Notes: generated by a model from the sequence alone, not told the origin. A stretch of DNA of 64,000 nucleotides from Lycocorax pyrrhopterus obiensis (GCA_014706295.1 JACSVZ010000022.1:5970830-6034829), one strand, 5' to 3'. Positions 23,966 to 36,065 are shown, counted from the stretch's first letter. Made by a program: numbers and translations.

Positions 23966-24853
23966 TCAGAAATTTACACACTGAGATCCCAGATTCAGGT
24001 ATTTGAAGGTGTTTTGGTGTGTTTTGTATTGAGGTCTAAGGCAGTATGCTGGCATTGATTTAATTTCAGACTTTCTTTTTCATTGGGAATCTTCCCTACA
24101 AGCTGTCATGTTTATTTTACCACCCCCCAAATCCTATCCACTTACACGTGTTTCCTTAGTGGCATTTCTGGGATGACATGGGATTGTACAGAGGTCTTTT
24201 TTCATCTAGCCTTTTATCTTTCTAAAGCTTCATGTTATCTGAGAAGTACTTCAAACTGAATCTCACTGTCCTCTCATGTCTTCTAAGTAAAAAGTATGAA
24301 ATAAGCTTAGTCCAAATCTCTGGAAGAATTCTTTCTGATTGACAAGTCCTTGCAAATATGTCCTGGGACCTGTCTGTTCTGCCTAATAAATCATCATTAA
24401 CTCTCAGCAGATGAAGAGAGATTCTCTTCATCTGACAGGGTATCAATTCACTTGCCTTAATGTATATAAGGTTTTAGGTCTCTTCCCCCAGCGGTCTCCA
24501 AGAGAGGCTTTCTGTCAGGTGAAAAAATGGGACTCGGGCAGCAGAACTGAGCTGCCAGGTTTGCCAGTGATGGACGATGCAGGTGGGAATGCGGCTCGTT
24601 CCTCCTCTGCTTTATTGATCCTCTGGCTCTGGCCGGTGGAGCAAAGTTTCTACAGCGCTAAAACCAAGCAGAAAATGAGTAAGGGGGAGACAGTGGCCTA
24701 AAGTCGGAGTCAAAGCCTGGCTGCTCTTGGGGAGAGCTTTTGGGAGGGCGTCAGCAATGTCACCTTTGACTTGGCCCAGTGCCCAAGGCCTCGCAGGACA
24801 GAAAGTTAGCCTGGCACCAACCCACTGATGGCAATACCACGTGGAAGGCAGTT
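23966..24853. other. non-coding spacer between two solo LTRs of different families
   Basis: Holds a perfect hairpin (24408-24434, listed separately). I see no gene. The frame at 24411-24701 begins at the hairpin's ATG but has no recognisable product. Confidence 0.5.
24408..24434. repeat. perfect inverted repeat, 12-bp arms, 3-nt loop
   Basis: CAGATGAAGAGA (24408-24419), loop GAT, then its exact reverse complement TCTCTTCATCTG (24423-24434). The outer flanking bases do not pair. No T-run or polypurine context marks it as a terminator or retroviral signal. It could form a short hairpin in RNA or cruciform DNA; its role is unknown. Confidence 0.9.
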
Positions 24854-24859
24854 TTCCAT

Positions 24860-25245
24860 TGTTGGGGTGCACTGTGTGCTGGAAGAGAGACAGGCCCTGA
24901 GGGCCGGAGAGAGCCTCTTCCTTGGACCCAGAGGTGACCCTGGGAGTGCATCCAGGTCACCGGGGATGGGCTGAGAGAGGATTGGGGGTTTCTGGACAGT
25001 GCTGGGCCTATGAGATGTGATAATTGTAGTTTGTGACCTTATAGGGCATTGTTTGCCTGTTACCATAATAGGCAATGTCTGTGCACTACCCCAGGTGATT
25101 GGGGGACACTGAGGTGAACATCTTTCCTGTTTCTATGATGTGACATCCTGTTGGGTGCTGGTATTTAGGGAATTCTGAGTGCGCAATAAAGGCTTTGCAC
25201 TTTCCATGTTGTGTGTGGAGTCCATGCCCTTGCGTGATTACTGCA
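24860..25245 (+). mobile_element. solo LTR, ERV family 2, copy A (386 bp)
   Basis: Runs from TGTTGGGGTGCACTGTGTGC to TGATTACTGCA, with canonical TG...CA ends. An exact 6-bp target-site duplication, TTCCAT, lies at 24854-24859 and 25246-25251. A TATA-like TATTTA (25162-25167) and AATAAA (25185-25190) are about 20 bp apart, giving a short R region. A near-identical copy in opposite orientation is at 36635-37020. No internal retroviral sequence adjoins. Confidence 0.94.
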
Positions 25246-25251
25246 TTCCAT

Positions 25252-26317
25252 TTTCTTGATCTTCATCTTATTTAGGCATGTCAGCAACGAGCTCTTCACA
25301 AGCACATCAAGAAACCAGTACATGGTGGGCAAGCCGTGGTTTCAATGTTCACCGTTGGCCAGAACCTTCCCATGCTGGAGCTGAGAGCCTTGCTCTGGCT
25401 GGTGGGACGTGCCGCACATTATCTGCTCTTCTCTCCTGGAGTTCCTCACTTCTGCTGCCCAAAACTTCAAAGATGAAAAACCAAAGCTCCAACTCACCAC
25501 ATTGTCCTCCTCTGCCTAGGCCATGATTCTGAAGGAGGCTTTTCTACGTGCTAATAAATTAGAAGTAATCCCCAAAATGTGCTGGGGCCTTACAAAATAA
25601 TAAAAACCAGAATAGTTACAAAGTACATGAATTCTTGCTAACATCAAACACAATCCAGATATTTCACCAAGGCCTTCGTTTTCTTTTGTTATCTTTCTCT
25701 TTCTTAAGTATTTGTAGAGTAAAAAAAACCACTGCTATGTATAACTGCAGTTCATATTCTTTTGCATTTTTCCTCATAAACACCAAGATTAAAAAAAAAA
25801 AAAGAAAGATTTAAGGATTTTTTAACTTAATCCTTTCCTTCCAAGAGCTCAGCTATAAAGAAATACACCAGACAGAAATGTTTTAATGCACTCACAGAAG
25901 TGGCGATACTGAAATCTCTGCAGTATTTTAGTCATTGTGTTTGAATACCAGGATCCTGCTTAGAAAAAAAAAGTAGTTTATTGTCTATTTGTTGGCTTAG
26001 TTGCTATGGCAGGGAGTTCAACGTGAGTGGCTCTGTGGGGAGGCAAACGCCTCCTGGTATTTGAAATTGGGCTGTGGCCTTGGAGGAACACAACAGAATT
26101 TGTGCTGCCCATCAAAGGAGATGTGCGGGGAATATTCTGAGAAGAGTCCAGGACTCTCCCAAGATTCTGATATCCCAGCAGGATGTTAGTGCTCCCAGAT
26201 CCACAGGGATTATAAGAGTACCAGGGGAAGTCAGATTAAAAGGCTGAGTTTGTTGAAATGAATTGTCTGGAATTAAGTAGACACAATTGGGTGTTTTTGC
26301 CCAGCTGGGGCAGGAAG
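25252..26317. other. non-coding, nothing recognised
   Basis: AT-rich in its middle, with A13 at about 25791-25803 and A9 at about 25964-25972. No gene or element identified before the unknown repeat unit. Confidence 0.45.
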
Positions 26318-26465
26318 TTGGGGCACGGAACAAAATTCCAAAGAAACATACAGCAGATGCCACCAACCAGGAGAATGAAAGATGGAGAAAGGAAAATTAT
26401 TGTGGTTGAGGCTATTATGGAAACACTCTGGGTGTCCAGATAAAGGAATCTGCTGAAAAGTAAAA
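26318..26465 (+). repeat. unidentified diverged repeat, unit 1
   Basis: Pairs by eye with 27060-27221. Shared landmarks in the same order are TTGGGGCA(C/T)GGA, CCAAAGAAA, GCCACCAACCAG, GAAAGATG, GGAAAATT, GGCT, GGGTG(T/C)CCAGATAAAGGA and AAAGT(T)AAAAT. It is directly followed by a minus-strand CR1 tail at 26466. I do not recognise the family. It could be an old local duplication or two copies of an unnamed interspersed repeat. Confidence 0.65.
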
Positions 26466-26587
26466 ATCACAGAATAGTTTGGGTTGGAAGGGACCTTAAA
26501 GATCCTCTCATTCCAAACCCCTGTCATGGGCACAGAGACTTTTCACCAGACTGGGTTTGCTCCAAGCCCCGTCCAACCTGGCCTTGA
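26466..26587 (-). mobile_element. CR1 LINE 3' end, minus strand, short
   Basis: Reverse-complement CR1: ATCACAGAATAGTTTGGGTT, GGAAGGGACCTTAAAGATCC, CCCCTGTCATGGGCACAGAG, then TTGCTCCAAGCCCCGTCCAA and CCTGGCCTTGAA. About 122 bp remains. It abuts the unidentified repeat unit 1. Confidence 0.92.
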
Positions 26588-27059
26588 AATAAATGGTTTT
26601 GTTCTGTTAACCACCAAATTTTGTGTCATAGAGTGTAAACAGGATTCAAATATCTACTCAAATATTTCCATTCTGAATGTGCAACTATGTGAACAGTCAT
26701 CCTCTTAAGATTGTCCTAGATGTAAATCAGGCCCTTTTTAATGTATCTACACAACTTGCTTTTCAGTCTTCCCCATTCCACAGGAAAGCTGAACTTCTAA
26801 GTCTGTTCTCCTTCCCAGCCTTGACTCTATCAAAAAACAAAAAAGATTATTTTTATTGTCTGGTCCATTTTTTCAAGCTTTTGACAAGGCTTTTCAAAGA
26901 AGCTACTTGAAATCTCTGCTAACACAGAAAATAATAATAAAACACCTTTATCCCTCAAGACTTTGCCCAGTGTTTAGGTTGTGAGAGCACAGCCACATAA
27001 AGGTGGCATTCAGGGAACTGCTCCTTGCACGGCCTCTGGGGATTGAAGGAAAAACGGGG
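26588..27059. other. non-coding spacer between the two unidentified repeat units
   Basis: AT-rich, unique-looking, with no gene or element recognised. Confidence 0.45.
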
Positions 27060-27221
27060 CTTGGGGCATGGAGCAAAAGACCAAAGAAATGTGCAACAAA
27101 TGGCCACCAACCAGCAGAAGGAAAGATGAAGGCAGGAAAATTCAGCTACTCGTGTGGTGGAGGCTGTGCTATAAAGAGGCTGGGTGCCCAGATAAAGGAG
27201 CCATCAATGGAAAGTTAAAAT
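27060..27221 (+). repeat. unidentified diverged repeat, unit 2
   Basis: Same landmarks and orientation as unit 1 (26318-26465), with scattered substitutions and small indels throughout. A TATAAAG-like string at about 27170 has no counterpart in unit 1, where TATTATGG stands instead. It ends near TTAAAATAAG. No CR1 follows this copy, so the CR1 next to unit 1 is not part of the repeat. Confidence 0.65.
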
Positions 27222-30200
27222 AAGTAGTTAGAATCAGTCATCACTAAAGCATCAGTGTCAAGAGTCACCAAACAAAGAGCAGAGTCCTTTTCTTTCTTAT
27301 GTCTGGCAAGTGAAGCAGGTGCTGGCTTATAAAAAGGAAATTTCTTAGAGTGCCTTCCAGCACTCAGCCCTGAACCACTCAGTGCTTGGCACTTCTGCAG
27401 TGCCTCTCACCTGGGAAAACACTGAGTGAGAGACCTCGTAACACTTTTGTGGTGTGAGGTAAATCACATCATCCTGAACATCATGAACGTGGCCCTCTTG
27501 TTGGATGGACTCCGAGCTGCTGGAGTGCCAGAGGACTGGGGTTTATCCAATTCCTCAGTCAGACAAAGCAGAAGGAAACAACCCTGTGGAATAAGAAGTC
27601 AGGAGTTCTGCTCCTTTTTTTATTATGGCATGTGTCATAAATTTACAAAGGGTTCCCAACAGCACAAACACTGTCAGGCTTGTTACAGCATCACGACTTG
27701 TTTATGGCTTGGTTAACTGCACACACACACATAAAAATCTACCACAGTTGTGTGGAATTCATAGCAGAAACTAACATTAGTTACCTCGTGAACTTTGGTT
27801 TATTGTGATCCTAAATTAGGCCTCTTTCTGTAGCTAAGTAATATTCAGTAATTGTCAGTGTTCTGGAAGAGGTTAACCAAGTGTTGGTGTCTTTGTGCAA
27901 GCAGGGGCTGTGTTTTCTCATGGCCTGTTACTGAAATACTGCATCTGTTACCTTTCTGCTGATAGCAGCTTCAGGAAACCTGGCCAGTTTCCAGAGCAGT
28001 ACCTTTTTTTCATCACTGTCAGCTTCTGTCAGTTCATCTCTCACTCATAAAAATTTTAAAACAAAGTCTACTGTCTGTTGTCTAATATTCCTTCCATTAG
28101 CCACGCCCTGCACTTTCATTGCAGGCACCTGACATTAACTTTTGGCACAGATAATGTTTTACAAATCTAAAATACCTTGCTGACATTACCTGACCCCCTA
28201 AGCATGCTTAGGAAATTGCCATAACTATCTCTATTTTACAGAAAAGCTCGAAAGGAGACTCAGACAGAAGTGATACCCCAATTTTCGTTCGGGGACGGTA
28301 ATTTAGGTGTCTTGTTAGTTGTGCTCTCAGCACTTCAGCCTGAATTTCACTGCTGTTAAATAATCAACTCTAACAGGATACCTCTGTGCTTTATCCTCCT
28401 GGAAACAAGGCATTGTGGGCAGGATGCCCCAAAAGGACGCACACACAATAGCAATTTTAGCCCCTTTAAAAACTGAAGCTTCTCTCTTGAACAATAGACA
28501 AGGACTTAAGGAGCCTTGCAGATCCTCTGCAGGAATTTCAATGTGCTTACAACTTTCTTATTATCTGACCTTCATATCTTTTTTATATTTTTATTCCTGT
28601 CCTTCATCTGTGCTGTTTTCCTGCAGTAATTTCACGACTTTCTGGTGAGGTATGATGTGTCCCAGCTAGTGGAGGTCTTGTTCCTTGGTATTGACTGTGC
28701 TGCGTTATTGGAAACCTGTGGTTCAGTTTATAACCCATCATATTTTCCCTGTCTCTCTCCAGAGGAATAGTGCTTCTGATTAATTTTATTAGTGGGTTTA
28801 TTTCAGTTCAAAATGAGGCGTGGGTTTCCAAGTGACAGAAAATAGTCCTTTTCTTAGAGTATAACAATGTAGTTCAGAGAGGCATTATCCAGAGAAAATG
28901 AGAAGATTTTAAAGGTTTCTTTAAAGGAAGAAAATTTCAGGCTTGATTAAAAACAGAACTGAAGGGGGAAAGAAAGGTTCAGCAGTAATTCCAAAACAGG
29001 AGTTGCAAAGATTTCTTCCATGCTGCTGTAGTCTATTACCCTCACAGCAACACAGTGCTGAACACCGGGTGGCAAAAATTTCATTAGACTAGGAGCTAGT
29101 GTACAAAATTTAGAAATTTCAAGATGAAAAAGAGGAGATGGACTGAGAACTTGAGGAACTAAACCTTAGTACAAGAAGAAAAGGGAGGAACCACAAATTC
29201 TGTGTCAGCCTCTGGATCCAAGGGCGCCAAATGAAGTGGTTTTCATGACCTTTTCTTGAGTAAGATTTTTCATCTTAATTTTTCCCCTTGCCTTGCAAAT
29301 ATCTGATGCAATTGGCAGCTAGTGACCAATTCTGGAATTCTTTCTTTTCTCCCAAGACAGGCAGCATTCTTCCTACTCTGAGGACCACGTTCATTACAAA
29401 ATGTTTCCTTGTTTTTATTCCAGCTTCCTACCTTTACAGCCGAGCTCCTTTCTCATCTGTGAATCGTCTGCCTTGCCTCTCAATACCAGAAGTGAAATGA
29501 ATACTACATTTTGCTTAAATTCAATGATCTTCTCTCCCAGCCCATCTCTTTTTAAAGCATTCATCAAGCAGATTATGGAGTCTCAAGAGTATCAAGTCTT
29601 CCTGTTCAACTCTTTTCTCCCGTTCAAAGCAGCGAAGGCAGGGAGCAGAAATTAATGTAACTTTTGTCTCTGCCTTGACTTCAGAGAGCTCTTAAAGCAG
29701 AGCGTTTCCTCTTATCAAAAGCTTTCTCCAAGGTGGTGCTCGCTTTACTCAGAGCCTGTGTGCATTCATCTTCCTCAACACTTCATCGATCACACAGGGG
29801 AGGGCTGTTGTGGAGGATCCTGGCTGAAATTCTGCCCGTTCTCTGGTTTAAATTGGGGGTTAATAGTTTGGTACCTTCGTAGAACAAGCCCCTGTGGGGC
29901 AGGGAGTGCTCTGGGAGGGCTGGGAGCTCAGCCCACGGTGTTGGCTCTGCTCACCCCTTGACACTGGGGCTTTCCAGTTAAGTTTTTCAGTGTTAGAAAG
30001 TCCAGCACTGCTTGATTCTAATGTCCTTTGCTGTGCCAACAGAAGTGACTTACTTCTCCTGGCTGACATTTATATGGTTTTGTAGATGAATGATTGCACT
30101 GCCTGGTTCATGGTTATGCACTTGTCGACAGCTACATGTTTAACTTCATTTTCATGCGTTATTTGCAAGGGCAGAGTTAATTACAATTGGTTTTTACCCA

Positions 30201-31833
30201 GTTTGAATACAGGGTACATACACAATTCATATGAAATATTTCAGATATCTGTGATTGTCTGAAATGGCAAAGGCTGAACTATTGCAGAACACTAAAACCA
30301 AGCAAGAAACTCCTTTCCCCAAGAGCTCTAATCTAGAATAAGCTTCCAGCCCAGCAGTCACAAATCAAAAAAAGATTTGTAGCGACAGTATTTTGTACTT
30401 CCAGGTGTCTTTATATTCCTTGTATGCCCATTTCCCCTTTATAACATATTCAAATTTTCATCCTTTACGTAAAAGCAATTTCATTTTACGTCACTTGTTA
30501 TAGTACAGAGTAAATCTACACAGGTAGGTGGTTTTTAGCAAATTTATTTATCCTTGAAGAGTCCTCAGCAGATCACTGGCGAGCCAACACATCAAGACAC
30601 ACCTTGAAAAGGTAGAAGGAGTCATTCAGAAGAGGAAAGGAAGTTAACTAGGTTCAGAGTTAGTCATAGTTTAAAAAAGTTTGAAAGCATTGTAAGGAAG
30701 AAGGAAAGGCTGATGGAATTCCAGACCCAGCACAGACAGGCCTTGCTCCACCTTGCCCCTGTGCCCATGGAAAGGAACAATGTCAATTTTCAGCACTGAA
30801 AAATTACTTTGAACCAGCCCCTAATAAGGAGAAGTCTGACCTCATCATGAGACATTCTGTGTTCTCATTTCTCTTTGGTCTTCATTTTTTAGGATCCAGA
30901 ATGCAAACCTTCTTGACACAGGCTGATAGACAGAAATTCCACTTGTGAACTCCAGTCGAATTGCAAGTCATTGGGAGTGGACCAATTATTTTCCTTGAAA
31001 AGAGGGCTGAAATAAGGATATCAGCATGACCCTCACAGTGTGGCACACTAACTAGTTAAACAAACTTTTGGGAGTTGAATTAATAGACTCCAGGCTCCTT
31101 AATCACATGGCAACAATCAGCCTTAAGGATCTTTTAACATGCCATTAGAGATATAGGAAAAAGAAAAAATAGTTAAAGAATGGAAGATGTTAGGTATGAA
31201 GCAAGGTTTTCATTTTAACAATATCCCTTAATCCTTTTTCCTTTAGCTATTTCTAAGGAACACTCAGGTTTGGATACTTTCAGGTGGTGCAAAAAAAAAA
31301 AAAATGGGAGAAAAGAGAAGTTAGTAGAGATAAGGGAGCTGATGTTACTGCTGCTGCTATTGTTCCTGTTGAAATCTAATTCTAAGGCCTGGGGGGAAAA
31401 AAAAAGAAAGAAAAAACCTGAGACACTCACAACAGGAGCAAGAAGAGATTAGCAAAGGAAAGATGCACCCTCTGTCTTTTGTGGGACAGATCTTTGCTGG
31501 CAGTTACAATTGCAGAGAAGCAGAGAGAGCCTGTGATCTGACCAGCTTCTCCAGCGCTGGTGTGGGGATACTGAAACTCTGCTTTTAGCTTCATTTCTAG
31601 TAGTAAACACAGCCGTGCTGCAAAGAGATAGTGAAGTCTTGCCTGGCTGACCCTGCCTTTTTTTGTTCTAATAGAAAAAGAAAATCAAAGAGGAGAATGG
31701 AAAATATAAGTAGATCTGTGAGGAGTAAAAATTACTGAAGCCTTGTTTTGTACCGATGTGTGTCCAGCGGCTGACCGGATTTCCTGCCTGAGAAGATAAC
31801 AGTGGAAATTCTTGCATGTTTAAGCCCCTTATC
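27222..31833. other. non-coding interval, no gene or transposon seen
   Basis: About 4.6 kb. It contains a short CA run (27720-27730), A14 at 31291-31304 and a CTGCTGCTATTGTTCCTGTT patch near 31350. Otherwise it is unique-looking AT-moderate sequence. All frames are under 101 codons and lack motifs. Confidence 0.5.
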
Positions 31834-31934
31834 TTGGGGCTCTGAGCAACCTGGTCTAGTGGAAAGTTTCCCTGCTGGGAACAGGGTGGGTGGAATGAGA
31901 TTTAAGGTCCCTTCTAACCCAAACCATTCTGTGC
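31834..31934 (+). mobile_element. CR1 LINE 3' tail, short
   Basis: TTGGGGCTCTGAGCAACCTG, GTCTAGTGGAAAGTTTCCCT and GGAATGAGATTTAAGGTCCC, then the tail TTCTAACCCAAACCATTCTG. Only about 100 bp remains, which includes the diagnostic tail. Confidence 0.88.
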
Positions 31935-32337
31935 TCTCACAACTACTGCCTCGTGCAGCATTAGCCGCCCTTCACCCCTTGCTGGGCATTTCTAGGGGCA
32001 GTAATGTGTTTCTATTCCTCCTTCCCCTGCTCCCAGCTGCCCATCCTCACCACACTTGTGAGGATCCAGTTGTCTTTGAGCTTTCTAGTGCCAGTTCTGC
32101 TTGAGACAGAGCTACAGGCTTAGGAGCTGTGTGTGAGGTGAAGGGATGAGAACGCCAGCGGGATCACATGAGCCTTGTTTCCATAGTAAATGAGGCTGAG
32201 AAAGTGGAGGAAGAAAGAGGAGCCATATGGCAAGTGGTGATGGCAGGAACCAGAGCTCTCTTCTGAGGGTGGCTTCAGGGTTTAGTCATGTGTTGGAGCC
32301 AGAGATATCATTTCTCTGAATCAGCCAAGATGTTTTA
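31935..32337. other. non-coding, nothing recognised
   Basis: Spacer between a CR1 tail and the target-site duplication of LTR copy 3. Confidence 0.45.
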
Positions 32338-32343
32338 CAGGAT

Positions 32344-32709
32344 TGTAGCTGTTCTCCCCACGGACGAGTAGAGAAACGACACAAAGTCCAGGCTCAGGGA
32401 TCAATGGAAGCGCTTTAATGAACTCTCAGAAGGCTTTTATATGTTAGTTCACAAAGTGTGTTAAATGGCATAAGGTAATTGGTTTTTGGCCATCCACCCC
32501 TTAAGGGGATTGGCCAAGTTCTAAGACACCCATCTCTGAATGTTTTTCTGGTTAGAACCATAACAATCCTGCAAAACAACCTGCAGCTGCAAGAAGTTTA
32601 CAAAACTGTAACATTGTTTTGAGTTCCTTGCATGGGAAAGACAGAGCTCTCACAAAAATGCTTCAGAGAGCTGAAGAAATTCTCTGCTGGAGCTTTTTCA
32701 GCATCCATA
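32344..32709 (-). mobile_element. solo LTR, ERV family 1, copy 3 (366 bp)
   Basis: Minus-strand copy. Its plus-strand ends are TGTAGCTGTTCTCCCC and AGCATCCATA. An exact CAGGAT duplication lies at 32338-32343 and 32710-32715. The plus-strand match extends to 8 bp (TACAGGAT) if the terminal TA is counted as target, but all six copies share that TA, so it more likely belongs to the LTR. It contains a 12-bp palindrome, CCCCTTAAGGGG (32507-32518). No internal viral sequence adjoins. Confidence 0.95.
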
Positions 32710-32715
32710 CAGGAT

Positions 32716-33107
32716 CACACGGAGTTGCAAGAGTATCAGGGATCTGGGAAATGATAAGATTTGTTGTTATGGTAAACACAGATCTTTTTCCTCATATCTT
32801 TCTATCCAATATCACAATACTTGGTCACCTTCCCTTTTATTTTATTTATTTGTTTATTCATTTTATTTGACAAGATACCCAAATTCTGATGGCTTACGTT
32901 GGTTTTGAGGCCATTTTTTCCCTTCTACTAGAGAAGGTTTCTTCCACCCAGCCTGGCAGGAGCCTCTGTTAGGGGGTTTGGCCATCCATTGCCTCCCCCT
33001 GCCCCCACCACATCTCTTAGAGATGTCAGTTTTCACCTGATCCATAATTCCTACCTTTTCTACATCCAACCCCCACATCAGGTCAGACCATGGGGCACGT
33101 GGAGGTA
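32716..33107. other. non-coding, nothing recognised
   Basis: Contains a T-rich patch with TTTATTTATTTGTTTATTCA (about 32839-32858). No gene. Confidence 0.45.
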
Positions 33108-33345
33108 GTGCCAAGCAATAGGACAAGAGGAAAGGGCAGGAGCTGATGCACAGAAAGTTCTACCTGAACATGAGGAAGAGCTTCTTTACTGTGAGCACTG
33201 GAAGAGATTGCCCAGAGAGGGTGTGGAGTCTCCCTCACTGGAGGTATTCCAGAACCTTCTGGACACAGTCCTGTGCCATGTGCTCTGAGAGGGGAGCTTG
33301 GACTAAACGACCCACTGAGGTCCCTTCCAAGCTGAGCCGTGCTGG
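33108..33345 (+). mobile_element. older CR1 LINE 3' region
   Basis: Matches the region upstream of older CR1 tails: AGCAATAGGACAAGAGGAAA, a GAAGAGCTTCTTTACTGTGA segment, CAGAGAGGGTGTGGAGTCTC, then GGAGCTTGGACTAAACGACC and GAGGTCCCTTCCAAGCTGAG. It belongs to a different, older subfamily from the AACCCAAACCATTCT copies. The frames through it are repeat-derived and closed. Confidence 0.88.
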
Positions 33346-34379
33346 GATCCTGCGGTCCTGGGGTGGAAGAGTCCAATGGCAGATGTCACACATCTTCCCC
33401 ACGTGCTGGGAAGGTGGTCAGCTCGGGAGATGTGCTCTTGGCAGGACAGGCAATGTCCCCAGCAGTGGTGAGAAAGCCACGGCGGGTCCTTCGAAGCAGG
33501 TGCACGTGATCCTTGTGCCAGGAATTGTGCCACCGCCTCTGGATGGCTGATTGAATGCAACTTGTTTGCCTCTGCCTGTCTCCTTCCCTCGTGCTCTGAA
33601 TGATTCACTGTCAGGGCGACGATGAAAGAAACCAGAGCACAAAGGCACCTTTATCTGCATCCCTGCTCTCCGTGGATCCTGCCTGCCGAGGGACCCAGCT
33701 CCGCGCTCCATCCTCGAGGGTGCTGCTGTGGGCAGCTGCTGGAAATCTGGAAATTAGGGGCACTTTTGCACCTTGTGCCAGGTCAGATCAAGGCTGACCT
33801 TGTCTCCTTGGGCTCGGTTCAGCCCCTGGGCTGCAGGGCAGAGAGGGAGGGCGAGGCTGTCCTTTGCCAAGTGGCAAAGAGTGAATTAACACAGCAGGTA
33901 ACATTTTCTTGCTTTTAAGTAATTGTCAAACATAATGGCAGCTACCTGCCTGTTTTCTTGAGGGATTTGTACCGAACAAGGGGAAGAGCTGCTAACAGGA
34001 TCCCAGGGTTGAGGAGAGATTTGAGAGGAAGGATCAGAAGAATTAAATATGTGACATGTAGCGAGGAAAGATGATAATGAATGGGTATATCTGCCTGTGC
34101 TGCTCAGTGCCAGCCACTTGAATGAATTTATTTAGGGAACAGAAGCAAAATAGCTGAATTGCTGTGATTCTCCATCCAGAAACATCCTTTTTTTCCCTCA
34201 AAAATGTCAGTTAGCTTAAGGAAAACCTTCTTCCCAGTTGCATGGGGCTGAATTGTTCCCATAGGCACACTTTTGGGATGATCCGATAGCCTTACAAATC
34301 AATGGAAACCCTTTCTTGGATCAAGATTTTAAATCCAGCTGTTTGAGGAGGAAGGGATGTGATAGAGCTCTGTATATTT
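33346..34379. other. non-coding, GC-richer first half
   Basis: 33380-33880 is GC-rich with several overlapping frames on both strands (up to 134 codons beginning inside the CR1). None of them shows a motif. No promoter or exon can be supported. Confidence 0.45.
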
Positions 34380-34690
34380 TGAAGGCTGTAAATGCTGAGG
34401 TGAGACGAAGGGGTTATTTCATGTAGCACAAAGAGATCTATTTAAGCACAGAGTTGCACTAAAATAGGAATTTTTATATGAGCCATAAGAGTGTCAGATG
34501 GCTCAGATAATAATAATATCACATAAAATAAAGTAATTGTATTGTATAAAGGTTGTCAGTTTATTTGCAACACATCTAGTCATAAAGCTGATCATTTTCT
34601 GTTAAATTAAAGTTGCACAACTTGCCTCTGAGCAAGAAATAAAGGCCTGGTGCTCTTGATTCCATATTTGTAATTTGGCTTGCTCTGTTT
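34380..34690. other. candidate conserved non-coding element
   Basis: AT-rich, repeat-free block. It contains CTATTTAAGC-type and TTAAATTAAAGTTG strings, an ATAATAATAATATC run (about 34507-34520) and no frame of note. It reads like vertebrate enhancer sequence. Inference only. Confidence 0.3.
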
Positions 34691-36065
34691 ATTGGATTTT
34701 TTAAGTCATTAAGTGAAAGAGAGAGGGCCAGACGTCGACTCACTCAAACCCAGTCCATTTCAAGTGAAAAAGTGAAGTCAGCCTTGGAATATTGCTTTTA
34801 AAAAAGCACTCGGATGATGGGAGATGTCTCAAGGAAGGCAAAATGAGCACCGTGACTTGGCATGGTTTAAACCAGGCAGGACAGGGCAGCAGGACAGTGC
34901 TGGATTGAGTGCACTCAAGGGCATGGACTAGAACCTAATGGGGCTCTTACCTTGCCTGGAAACCACTTGTAACAGAAAACTCTCTGTTGCAGAAAAGCAC
35001 AGGGTAGGAAAAATTAGGTTGGAAGCTCTGCTTTTCACGAGGAGTGCCAAAGTGGTTCCAATTCTGTATTCTCAGCAGCAAGTCCTGCACATCTTCCATC
35101 ACAGGGCATCAGTTTGGTGGCCTGCACTAAGTGGCACAGCAAATAGCACTCATATTTTATTTACTCTCTGGAATGGGACATATATAATTGTCAAAACTCA
35201 TCATAAAACCCCCTTTTTTTTTGTCCTTGATAAACGAGTTTAAAGCTCCAACCCTTCAGATCAGTGAGTAAGGAAGATGAAGTAGTAAAGCAGAGAAGAT
35301 ACTTATTGCCAAATGGATTAGGAATTTGAGAACTCCCTCTATATAGGCTATAAGTCCCAAATCAGATTTGATAAATCAAGTGATATTAGAAGAGATCTTC
35401 AGGGCTCAGTAGACTTAAATATTGCAAGGAACTATTACTGTCATATCCATCTCAACACACAACAGTGCTGTATATTAAATGGCAATGGATCAGCTTCTCT
35501 CTGCCTCTTACATATTCCAAAGACAATAGAGCAGTAACTTAATAATGATAAAAAAAAAAGCAGTCCAAGTGGAACTGCATGAAGGATGATTTCTGGCTAT
35601 TAATTTATTTGCACATTACTTCCGTGCAGCAAAATTTGCTTCCCCTCCATGGGGGCAACACAGCCACAGCTGGATACACCAGAGTGTGCAGAGACGTCAT
35701 TCAGATCTCTCAGACTTGAATGTCATTTTCTATTTCTTACTAAAATTGTTCCAGCTAGCAATGAAAGCAGGATTAGAGAGTGGTCTCCCCCTGTCACATG
35801 TTTGGAGAGCACAGTCGGGGAATCTGCACTAGACCTTTAATCCCTTCTGCTCCAGAGCCACATTCCTGTTCTGTACAGAGTTGTGATGAATGCTGAACAT
35901 CTTGCTGGGAGTCCAACTCCTTCTGCTGGTGGAGACTCGCTTCAGGTCCATGCCAGTTCAGCAGGGGCACAGATGCCGTGTAAAGAACCACTGGGTGTGG
36001 GACATGCTGTGCTCAAAGGACAGGCTGTAGGAAAATGACTCAGTTGAGATGCAAAGATGCTCCGG
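34691..36065. other. non-coding, nothing recognised
   Basis: Unique-looking sequence up to LTR copy 4. Frames are at most about 100 codons, without motifs. Confidence 0.45.

Noticed and set aside
24860..25245. LTR copies as ends of one complete provirus (copies A and B, or neighbouring family-1 copies)
   Set aside because: Each has its own different target-site duplication or opposite orientation, and no gag, pol or env sequence lies between them.
27718..27732. CA microsatellite
   Set aside because: Only five to six dinucleotide units; too short to count as a notable microsatellite.
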